NCBI GenBank assembly: GCA_041918675.1
Contig: JAYRVF010000005.1
Coordinates: forward strand, 141,231 to 205,230
DNA length: 64,000 nucleotides
Direction: 5' to 3'
DNA from: SCUB01 sp041918675
GTDB taxonomy: Bacteria; Pseudomonadota; Alphaproteobacteria; Rhizobiales; Xanthobacteraceae
Shown piece after piece: positions 29,747 through 37,281 of this stretch. The notes beneath the pieces are model-generated. The model was given only the letters and a program-made list of their open reading frames with translations. It did not search any database and had not been told where the DNA came from. Made by a program: the position numbers and the translations under genes. The first letter of the stretch is position 1. Each line of letters begins with the position of its first letter.

Positions 29747-31063
29747 TCAGCCGATTTGCGGCATCTCCAACGGCACATTGACGAGCTTCTTGGCGCCGCC
29801 CTTGCGCACCACCATCATGTCGCCGAACACGCAGCCGACATCGGGCTTCCACGCCGGGTTGAACAGGTCGATGTTGTTGCCGAGCACCATGTTCTCTTCG
29901 AGCACGAGGTTCCCGACCCGGGCGCCGTTCATGCTCCCCGGTCCATAGCCCGGTCGATAGACCACGCAGGGAAATTCCGGCGACGCCAGGCCGTGACCGT
30001 GGAAGCCGAGTTCGACGAAGTCGAGCTTGGCCTTGTCCGCCGGCCGCACCACCGCTTCCCACGCTTCGCGCACGGTGTTGCCCGGCACCAGCGCCTCGGC
30101 GCTCGCCTCCAGGCACTCCACGCACACCTTGTGAATGTCGAGCAGTTCTTGCGGCGCCTTCTTGCCGATGTAGACCGTGAATTCGGTCGCGGCGAGATAG
30201 CCGCCATATTGGGTATGGAATTCCGTCAGCACCACGTCGCCCTTCTGCAGCGGACGCATGCTCGGCACCAATGGCTGCTCGGAGCCATGCAGCAAATGCC
30301 ACAGCTCGGTTCGCGGATGCTCCACCGGGCCGGAGGTGAGTAGGTGGAAGACCTGCGGCTCGCAGCCGCCCGCGATCTGCGTGCGAACGAGCTCGGCGAA
30401 CAGCGCCGCTTCGGTCACGCCCGGCTTGGCGTGCTCGATCAAAGTCTCGACCGTGCGCAGGGCGTGTTTGCCGGCTTCCGCCAGCAGCCCGAGTTCCTCA
30501 TCGCTCTTGATGAGGCGCATTTCCTCCAGGATCCAATTGGCCTCGACGAACTGGCAGTTCGGCATCTCTTTCTGGTAGGCCATGATATGGCCGTGGAAGA
30601 ACGTCGGCGTGGTGATGATGTGGCTGCCGAATCCGACGAGCCCGACCCGCGCGTTTTCGAGACCGGCCTCTCGCATCGCCGCCGCCACCGTCGGCGGGCC
30701 TTCATAGGGACGGAAATCCGTCACCCATTCCTGCGTCGACAGATGCAGGTTGGTCGGCCGATTCATATGCAGCAGGCCGTTCCAGATGATCGGATCGCGA
30801 TCGACGAAAAACAGCGCGTGCGCGGCGATCTTGGAACCCACCTGCGTGACGTAGCGCAGATTGACGGTGCCCATGTCCCAGAACGTGTCGTTGGTCATGA
30901 ACAGCAGCGCGTCGATCTGCGCGAACACCATCTTCTTGCGAATGCCGTCCCACCGGCGATCGCGCTCCTTCAGCGAGAGCTGCGGTCGATAGCGCAGAAG
31001 CTCCTTGGTCGCGGTCGCGCCGACGGGAAGCTCGTGGTTCCAATATGGCTTGGTGTGTTTCAT
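29747..31063 (-). CDS. M24-fold hydrolase (creatinase/aminopeptidase P-like), degenerate metal site
   Basis: A 438-residue protein with the two-domain layout of creatinase and aminopeptidase P: an N-terminal domain (to about 175) and a pita-bread domain beginning LEEMRLIKSDEELGLLAEAG. In metal-dependent members the ligands are two Asp, a His and two Glu. Here the first region reads TEFHTQYGGYLAATEF (second Asp absent), GHG keeps a His, and the last two regions read LGNNIDLF and CVFGDMMVV without the expected Glu. Like creatinase it may work without metals, or be a binding protein. The start ATG at 31063 suits the family length. It sits between the transhydroxylase and hyuAB genes. Confidence 0.8.
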   Translation of the reverse strand: MKHTKPYWNHELPVGATATKELLRYRPQLSLKERDRRWDGIRKKMVFAQIDALLFMTNDTFWDMGTVNLRYVTQVGSKIAAHALFFVDRDPIIWNGLLHMNRPTNLHLSTQEWVTDFRPYEGPPTVAAAMREAGLENARVGLVGFGSHIITTPTFFHGHIMAYQKEMPNCQFVEANWILEEMRLIKSDEELGLLAEAGKHALRTVETLIEHAKPGVTEAALFAELVRTQIAGGCEPQVFHLLTSGPVEHPRTELWHLLHGSEQPLVPSMRPLQKGDVVLTEFHTQYGGYLAATEFTVYIGKKAPQELLDIHKVCVECLEASAEALVPGNTVREAWEAVVRPADKAKLDFVELGFHGHGLASPEFPCVVYRPGYGPGSMNGARVGNLVLEENMVLGNNIDLFNPAWKPDVGCVFGDMMVVRKGGAKKLVNVPLEMPQIG

Positions 31064-31100
31064 CGCCGCCTTTCCCGAAATGAGCCGTGCCCCACGTTCT

Positions 31101-31949
31101 TCATGCGCCGCCGAGCATGATCGAGCCGACGACGACGCTTCGCGAAACCGTCGCCGAAGCCCGCGCCTTGCCGAGGACGGGATGCTCGACTTCGAGGTCG
31201 TAGCCGCCGCTGTCGGCGGCGAGCCCATCGAACTTGAAATCGCCGAACGCGTCGGACCTGCATTCCGCCACGCTCCGCCCCTGCTGGCGCAGGGTCACCT
31301 TCGCGTTCTCGACGTTCTCCACGCGGCCGTCGGCCTTGGCGACCACGTTCCCGCCGATGAAGCATTGCGTGACGCGTTGCATGTTGCGGTAATAGACGCG
31401 CGGGCGCGTGCGGTATTCCGGATGCCGGACCCGCAAGCCCTGCGCCGCCACGATCTTCTCAAGCTCGGCGTCGTCGACCGAGATCGCCTTGATCGCGCCG
31501 GTGGGACAGGACTGCGCGCAGCGCGGTTCCTTCCAGCCGCCGTCGATGAGATGGGCGTCGAAGTTCCAGATTTGCGGAACCTGCGCCTCGTCGTTCCACG
31601 AAATGGCCTGATACGGGCAGGACTTGACGATATCCCGCTGGCCCTTCGCGGCTTGCGGGTCGATGACGACGATGCCGTCCGGCCGTTTGCGGACGGCGCC
31701 GCCTTTCGCCGCGGCGACGCATGGCGCGTTGTCGCAGTGATTGCACATCACCGGCATGTAGGCGGTGTCGACCATCTGGCCGTCGCCGCGCACCTGGCGC
31801 TCGATCGAGATCCAGGATTGGCCGAGCTTGGGGTGAGAGGCGGAATATCCCGGAAACTCGTTGCCGAGATATTCATCCTTGGTGGCGAGCACGCAGTTGT
31901 TGCAGTTGTTGCACAGCGCCACGTCGACGATCAGGGCCCACTTGCTCAT
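31101..31949 (-). CDS. Transhydroxylase-like beta subunit (Fe-S protein with Ig-like tail)
   Basis: A 282-residue iron-sulfur partner of the molybdenum subunit. It resembles the beta subunit of Pelobacter pyrogallol-phloroglucinol transhydroxylase, including RVYYRNMQR and the C-terminal carboxypeptidase-regulatory-like domain with GDFKFDGL. Cysteines C13, C16, C19, C69, C72, C77, C111, C144 and C148 fit two [4Fe-4S] clusters. Ligands for the third cluster of the Pelobacter enzyme are replaced (T23, W128, D131). The start overlaps the alpha stop as ATGA. No signal peptide, so cytoplasmic. Electron carriers for it are not identified. Confidence 0.87.
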   Translation of the reverse strand: MSKWALIVDVALCNNCNNCVLATKDEYLGNEFPGYSASHPKLGQSWISIERQVRGDGQMVDTAYMPVMCNHCDNAPCVAAAKGGAVRKRPDGIVVIDPQAAKGQRDIVKSCPYQAISWNDEAQVPQIWNFDAHLIDGGWKEPRCAQSCPTGAIKAISVDDAELEKIVAAQGLRVRHPEYRTRPRVYYRNMQRVTQCFIGGNVVAKADGRVENVENAKVTLRQQGRSVAECRSDAFGDFKFDGLAADSGGYDLEVEHPVLGKARASATVSRSVVVGSIMLGGA

Positions 31950-34918
31950 TCCGCCGCCTCCAACATCTGTCCGTCCCATTTTTCGACCTCGATCAGACAC
32001 GAATTGGGAGCGATGCCGGACGTGCCCCGCTCCATGGTGCGATCATTGGTCAGAAGATTGACGCAGCCGCCGCGATCGGCCATGCCCTTCGTCGTGCGGA
32101 TGAGATCGATCACCGCGCAAGATTCGAACGTCTTGATGACGCCGGGCCTGACCAGGGGCGACACATCGGCGGCGCAGATCACGGCGTAGCGGTCGTTGTG
32201 GAGCCGCACGAGATCGTTCTGCTTGATGCCGCGCTCCCGGGCGTCCGCCGGATTCACGCGGACGATCCAGTAGTAGTAGCCGTCGACCTTCAGCCGATGG
32301 TCCTTGACGTCGTTGATGGTGCTTTCCTTGCCGTCGCCATAGGTATGGAACGAATAGGTCGGGTGGCTCGAGATAAGCTGCAGCGGGAAGCGTTGGTAGA
32401 GCTCCTTGGTATGCGGCCCCTCCCAGGACGGGACGTAGCGATTGAGCGCCGGACGATCCGGATTGTCGGCCTCCACGCGCTGTAGCGTGGCGGAGACGAA
32501 TTCGATCTTGCCGGACGGCGTCTGAAGTCCTTTTCCGAACTTCTCGGAATAGAGCGCGGGAAGCGGATTCATCTCGGGCTCGTCCTTCATGCGGCCTTCG
32601 GCGTACCAGCGCATGTTGGTCGGATCGCGCGTGGCCTCCGGCTCCGCCGGCAGCACGTGGTAGCCCTTCTTGAGGAACTCCTTCCAGCTCACCACCTTCG
32701 GCAGGTCCGAGGAGTCGAAGATCCGTTTGCACCAGCCGAGCTCGGTGCAACCTTCGGAGAACATGCCGCCGAGCCCGAGCCGCGTCACGATGTCGAGGAA
32801 AATCTGGTAGTCCGATTTCGACTCGCCGAGCGGCTCGATGCACTTGTGCTGCAACACCATCATGCGGTGATTGAGCTGGTTCTGGCAGTGCAGCAGGAAG
32901 CCGCCGCTGTTGGCCACTTCGCAGATGTCCCAGCGTTCGAAGCTGGTGCAGACGGGCAGAATGACGTCCGCGAACAGCGCCTCGCCCTCGTTCCAGATCG
33001 ACTGGTTGACGACGAATTCGAGCGAGGGATGGCGATAGGTGTCGATCAGCCTCGCCGAGTTCATGGTCGTGCCGAACGACGAGCCGCCATAGCGATAGAG
33101 CATATGGATCGGTGAATAGCCCGGCAGCGGATATTCGACCGGCGGGAACTGCGCCTCGAGCGAGGACACGTCCCAGAGATAACCGGTGTGCTTGCCCTTG
33201 AGAACGGCGTCCGGCAAGCCCTGCCGCGGCAGGATCTGCTTGACCGGATTCATCGTCAGAGCGTGCGGCATCCTGACGTAATTGTGGATGCTGCTCGCCG
33301 ACCAGGTCAGTTCGCCCGAAATGCCGCCGTCGGCATAGCCGGGGAAGTAGAAATTGAAATCGAGCGGCGTGCCCATCTGGAGGTTGCCGAAATTGACGCC
33401 CGGCTTGCCCCAACCCTGCATCGCCATCATCAGGATCATGCAGCGCGCCCATTGCGAGCCGGTCGCCGACCGACAGGCGCCGCCGAATCCGGCGCCGAGA
33501 CCGCCGGCGGCCAGATAGGTCTTCTTCTTGCCCCACGCGCGGGCAAGGCTGCGCACGTCCTTGGCCGGAACGCCGGTCTCGGCCTCCTGCCATTCGGGCG
33601 TCTTCGGCGTGCCGTCGCTCACGCCGAGCACGTAGTCGCGCCAGGTTTCAAAACCGGTCGTGCGCTTCTCGACGTAATCCTTGTCGTAGAGGCCCTCGAC
33701 GATCCACTCGTGCATGATCGCGAGCGCCAACGCCGGATCGGTGTTGGGACGCACCGCGATCCATTTGCCGCCATAGAACTGGGCGGTGGCGTTGAAGTGC
33801 GGATCGATGTGAACGAAATCGATACCGAGCTCCTTGGCCCAGAGCCGGCGCTGCGTGCCTTCCGCGCCAGCGTAGAGGCCGCCGGTGGATTCCGGGTCGC
33901 TCGACCAGTACACCACCATTTCCGCTTCCTTGAGGCAGTCCTCGACCGTTCCATAGGTGCCGGGAAGTCCGACCCGCAGACTGTTGCCGAAGTGATGCTG
34001 CGCGCCCCAATACCAGCCTTCCCAGCTCACCGGACTGAACGCCATGCGCGTGAAGCCGACGAGATTGCCGAAGCGCAGAAGCGCGCTCAGCCAATAGCCG
34101 ATGTTGCCCCATTGATGATGGGCGGGATGGAAGATCGCCATCGACCCGGGACCGTAGGCCTGCCGCTGGCGCTGAATCTCGCCGACGACGATGTCGAGCG
34201 CTTCGTCCCAGGAAATGCGCTCGTATCCGGAAATGCCGCGGTTCTGCGGATTGCGTTCGCCCTTGGGATCGAAGTCGACGCGCTTCATGGGATAGAGCAA
34301 GCGCTTGTCGGAATAGACCATCGACTTCAGCGACAAGGCGTGCGGGCTGACCGCGGCCTTGCGGGCGGGCGTGAAGGATTTGCCGCGCGCCTTGATGGTC
34401 CAACCAGCCGCGTCGCTGGAGTCGAAATCGATCGGCAGCGTGCGAACGATGCGGCCGTCCTTGACATGAACGAACAACGGCCCGCCGTTGGTCACGGTCG
34501 TGTAGCGCGTGGTGTTGTCCGGCATGGTCGTGCCGTATTTCCAGGACGCCGCCTCGACCCGGTTCATCAGCGTGAGGAACCAGACCGCCAGATCGTCCCG
34601 TCCGGTGGAGACCACCTTGAAATTCTTCGCGGCGTCGATGACGACGGCGCGATCCGCGCCCGGCTTCATCACCGAGAGCGCGAGCGTGGCATCCTTGAAG
34701 GTGATCGTGGCGTCCGGCGATGGATGCCGGCCGGCGCGTCCCGAAATCGTTCCGCGCTCGAAGACGTAATGGCGGCAGACGCTGCCGTCCTTCAGCCCGA
34801 TCTGCAGAACGCCCCTTCCCTTCGCGAAGTGCTTCTTGACCTCCGCGTTCTTCTTGGCCGCGCTTCCGATGATCTTCGGAAGAAGCGTCAGCAAGACCTT
34901 CAAGGCGACTTTCTTCAT
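31946..34918 (-). CDS. Transhydroxylase-like molybdopterin subunit with SCP2-like N-terminal domain
   Basis: A 990-residue member of the DMSO-reductase superfamily. From about residue 143 (TNGGPLFVHVKDGRIVRT) to the end (LIEVEKWDG) it is collinear with the alpha subunit of pyrogallol-phloroglucinol transhydroxylase, and like it has no N-terminal Fe-S cluster. Ser298 in PVSWEGW is the expected Mo ligand and His267 an active-site His. Residues ~35-120 form an extra domain resembling SCP2/sterol-carrier proteins (SPDATITFKDATLALSVMKPG...FKVVSTGRDDLAVWFL). The ATG at 34918 has GGAGG 5 bp upstream, so the extension is translated. No Tat signal. The reaction is probably a redox-neutral or reductive change on a ring substrate. 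Confidence 0.88.
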   Translation of the reverse strand: MKKVALKVLLTLLPKIIGSAAKKNAEVKKHFAKGRGVLQIGLKDGSVCRHYVFERGTISGRAGRHPSPDATITFKDATLALSVMKPGADRAVVIDAAKNFKVVSTGRDDLAVWFLTLMNRVEAASWKYGTTMPDNTTRYTTVTNGGPLFVHVKDGRIVRTLPIDFDSSDAAGWTIKARGKSFTPARKAAVSPHALSLKSMVYSDKRLLYPMKRVDFDPKGERNPQNRGISGYERISWDEALDIVVGEIQRQRQAYGPGSMAIFHPAHHQWGNIGYWLSALLRFGNLVGFTRMAFSPVSWEGWYWGAQHHFGNSLRVGLPGTYGTVEDCLKEAEMVVYWSSDPESTGGLYAGAEGTQRRLWAKELGIDFVHIDPHFNATAQFYGGKWIAVRPNTDPALALAIMHEWIVEGLYDKDYVEKRTTGFETWRDYVLGVSDGTPKTPEWQEAETGVPAKDVRSLARAWGKKKTYLAAGGLGAGFGGACRSATGSQWARCMILMMAMQGWGKPGVNFGNLQMGTPLDFNFYFPGYADGGISGELTWSASSIHNYVRMPHALTMNPVKQILPRQGLPDAVLKGKHTGYLWDVSSLEAQFPPVEYPLPGYSPIHMLYRYGGSSFGTTMNSARLIDTYRHPSLEFVVNQSIWNEGEALFADVILPVCTSFERWDICEVANSGGFLLHCQNQLNHRMMVLQHKCIEPLGESKSDYQIFLDIVTRLGLGGMFSEGCTELGWCKRIFDSSDLPKVVSWKEFLKKGYHVLPAEPEATRDPTNMRWYAEGRMKDEPEMNPLPALYSEKFGKGLQTPSGKIEFVSATLQRVEADNPDRPALNRYVPSWEGPHTKELYQRFPLQLISSHPTYSFHTYGDGKESTINDVKDHRLKVDGYYYWIVRVNPADARERGIKQNDLVRLHNDRYAVICAADVSPLVRPGVIKTFESCAVIDLIRTTKGMADRGGCVNLLTNDRTMERGTSGIAPNSCLIEVEKWDGQMLEAAE

Positions 34919-34930
34919 CGTTTCCTCCAG

Positions 34931-34947
34931 CGATCGTTTGCCGATCG
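34931..34947. other. Inverted repeat just upstream of the transhydroxylase ribosome site
   Basis: CGATCG-TTTGC-CGATCG lies only a few bases upstream of the GGAGG of the molybdenum subunit gene. It could form a small hairpin affecting translation or serve as a protein-binding site. The 186-bp gap to the upstream YcaC-like gene also has an A-rich octamer on the minus strand and no clear terminator. Confidence 0.3.
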
Positions 34948-35104
34948 TTGATTTGTTTTTTTTGCCCGTCTTCCGAGCGGCCCCCTCCGATGGATCGCAC
35001 CCAGAGGCCGCGCCCCCGCGGGTGTCGATCCACGGCCGGATTGTTCCGTGCGCACCGCGCCTTGCCCGTCTCGCGACGAGCAAGGAATCGTTGCCGTGAC
35101 GCGC

Positions 35105-35725
35105 CTATTGGCGGCTATAGTAGTACTGCGCGAGCAGCGAGTAGCTGCCGATCGCCGTTCCCAGATGCATGCCGAACTCGCCGGCGGTCGGCAGCGCCCA
35201 ATCGCGCTGGAGCTCGGCGGCGGCCGCGACCCAGTTCACCACCTTCACGCCGGCGGCGCTCATGCGCATCATCGCGGCTTGCTCGGTCACCGGATCCCAG
35301 GTCGCCGATGCATCGATCACGGCATAGACATCGTATCCGGCCTTCACCGCCGAAATCGCCGGGAACGCCAAGCAGACGTCGGTCGAGATCCCGGCCATGA
35401 TGAGCTTCTTGCGCCCGGTCTTCTCGACCGCCTTGACGAAGACGGGATCGTGCCAGGAATTGACGTGGGTGCGGTCGATGATCTCGTTTTCGGGATACAT
35501 CTGGACGAGCTCGGCCAGCAGAGCGCCGTTCGGCGTCGCGTTCACTCCGCTGGTCGTCAGCACCACCGGCAACTTGAAAATCTTGCCCAGCTTCGCAAGT
35601 GCAATAATGTTGTTCTTGAGGTTGACCGGGTCCATGGTGCGGACGCAGTTGAGCAGACCGACCTGATGGTCGATCATCAAGATCGCCGCGTTGTCGGGGG
35701 AGAGAAGGTCTTCCGCTACAGCCAT
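35105..35725 (-). CDS. Isochorismatase-family cysteine hydrolase (YcaC-like)
   Basis: A 206-residue alpha/beta cysteine hydrolase. MIDHQVGLL supplies the catalytic Asp, and LIMAGISTDVCLAFPA the nucleophile Cys with its cis-peptide region; the C-terminal LAQYYYSR tail is typical of the YcaC branch. Members hydrolyse amides or ureido compounds (nicotinamide, N-carbamoylsarcosine) or have unknown substrates. AAGGAG lies 7 bp before the ATG. It is the first gene of the minus-strand run leading into the transhydroxylase, M24 and hyuAB genes and is divergent from a LysR gene 163 bp away, so the LysR protein likely controls it. Confidence 0.88.
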   Translation of the reverse strand: MAVAEDLLSPDNAAILMIDHQVGLLNCVRTMDPVNLKNNIIALAKLGKIFKLPVVLTTSGVNATPNGALLAELVQMYPENEIIDRTHVNSWHDPVFVKAVEKTGRKKLIMAGISTDVCLAFPAISAVKAGYDVYAVIDASATWDPVTEQAAMMRMSAAGVKVVNWVAAAAELQRDWALPTAGEFGMHLGTAIGSYSLLAQYYYSRQ

Positions 35726-35888
35726 CGGTATTCTCCTTGAGCTACGATTTCATCTGACAACTTCGCCGCGCGGCGCGCCTTTGCTGCCATGCAGCGATAG
35801 AAGTTGATCGCTGGAGATGATACTGATGGATGGATGTTCCACTAGCTGGTGAATAGACAACATACTGTTCAAGCCGCTGGACAATGCG

Positions 35889-36773
35889 ATGGAAGACCTC
35901 AACGACCTCGTGATATTCGCCAAGATCGTCGAGCTGCGCAGCTTCTCGGCGGCGGCGCGCTCGCTTGGCATGCCGAAGTCCAATGTCAGCTATCGGATGA
36001 CGCGGCTCGAGGAGCGTCTGGGCGTGCGGCTGCTGCAGCGGACCACGCGCAGCCTGAGCGTGACCAGCGCGGGCGACCTTTACTATCAACACTGCAAGAC
36101 GATCGCGCGGAACGCGGAAGAAGCGAGCGCGGCGATCCATAATATTCAGGCGCGGCCGCGCGGCATCCTGCGCATCAGCTTCCCGATCGCGTTCGGACAC
36201 ATATTCATCGTTCCGCTGATCGTCGACTTCATGACGCTTTATCCCGAGGTCCGCGTCTTGATGTTCTCATCGGATCGACGCGTCGATCTGATCGAGGAGA
36301 ATTTCGATCTCGTCATCAGGATCGGTCCGCTTCAGCCGTCGGCGATGATCGCGCGCCGCCTCGGCACGTTGCACCAGCATCTTTTCGCGAGCCCGAAATA
36401 TCTCGCGCGGCGCGGCACGCCGGTGCTGCCGGAAGAGCTCAGCGCGCATGATTGCATCGCGTTCGGGGAAAGCATTTCGTCGACCCAATGGACCTTGATC
36501 GGGCCGAACGAGACGAAGGTCATCCAGTTCGAGCCGCGTAGCGCCGGCAACGACCCGATCATGTTGCGGTCGCTGGTGAGCAAGGATCTCGGTATCGCGA
36601 TGATCTCGGATGTGCTCTGCCGACAGACCGAGGCGACCGGCGAATTGGTGCGCATCCTGCCGGCATGGTCGGCCCCGCCGATCGACTGCCATGTCCTGTT
36701 CCCGAGCCACAAGGGGCTGCCGCTCCTCGTCAGGACCTTTCTCGATTACGTCACCAGCAAGCTCGCGATCTAG
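35889..36773 (+). CDS. LysR-family transcriptional regulator
   Basis: A 294-residue LysR protein: N-terminal winged HTH (FAKIVELRSFSAAARSLGMP, KSNVSYRMTRLEERLGVRLL) and a co-inducer domain from about residue 90 (RGILRISFPIAFGHIFIVPL). It belongs to the branch whose effector domains are poorly characterised (AaeR/YafC-like). Its divergent arrangement with the YcaC-like gene and the transhydroxylase/hyuAB/TRAP run makes it the likely pathway regulator. Some 500 bp downstream on the same strand lies the second TRAP operon, which it might also affect. Confidence 0.9.
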   Translation: MEDLNDLVIFAKIVELRSFSAAARSLGMPKSNVSYRMTRLEERLGVRLLQRTTRSLSVTSAGDLYYQHCKTIARNAEEASAAIHNIQARPRGILRISFPIAFGHIFIVPLIVDFMTLYPEVRVLMFSSDRRVDLIEENFDLVIRIGPLQPSAMIARRLGTLHQHLFASPKYLARRGTPVLPEELSAHDCIAFGESISSTQWTLIGPNETKVIQFEPRSAGNDPIMLRSLVSKDLGIAMISDVLCRQTEATGELVRILPAWSAPPIDCHVLFPSHKGLPLLVRTFLDYVTSKLAI

Positions 36774-37281
36774 CCCGCGGTCGCTCGCGCGCGCGGTTGC
36801 CGACCGGCCGTTGAATCTTCATTCAGCGGCGGATGGCGGCGCGCCTCGCGGTAAGTCTCGCGTCCTCGCCGCCGCATCGGTATTCCGCCCTCCCGCGTAC
36901 GAGGTGGAGGAAGGCAGAATGCAACCGGCCGATGGTGGCGCGACGGGAAATGTCCGTCAGGCATCGCCGGCGTCCGGCGTCGGTTTTTCACGTGCCTATT
37001 GCGCCCGAACGCGTTCGAGGTCAGTCTTTCGATCTGGCTCAAGACGGCCAAACTCGAGACGACCAAATTCGAGGCGACCAAGACCGCGAATGCCGCCAGA
37101 GAAGCCGTTTCACATCCAATCAACGCGCCACGCGCCGGATATCCCAAGGCCCTCACCCCCCGGAGCTGGCTTGCGAGTTACCCAGCAAATCCCGGTATCA
37201 CAACGGATCGTGGGTGGACCGCGGGTTCGCGTATGCGGCGCCGGCCCGATTTCCAATCAAAAGAATGGGAGGAACCGATCG
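36774..37281. other. Gene-free stretch before the second TRAP operon
   Basis: About 508 bp with no recognisable coding region. The frame of the following dctP gene is open through it, but the signal peptide and the ribosome site (GGGAGG at 37267-37272) place the real start at 37282. It should contain the dctP promoter. It includes a short degenerate tandem repeat. Confidence 0.45.
37043..37087. repeat. Three degenerate 15-bp tandem units
   Basis: Units GACGGCCAAACTCGA, GACGACCAAATTCGA and GGCGACCAAGACCGC follow one another without gaps; the first two differ at two positions, the third is more diverged. They lie about 195-240 bp upstream of dctP. They could be binding-site repeats or simple slippage. 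Confidence 0.5.
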
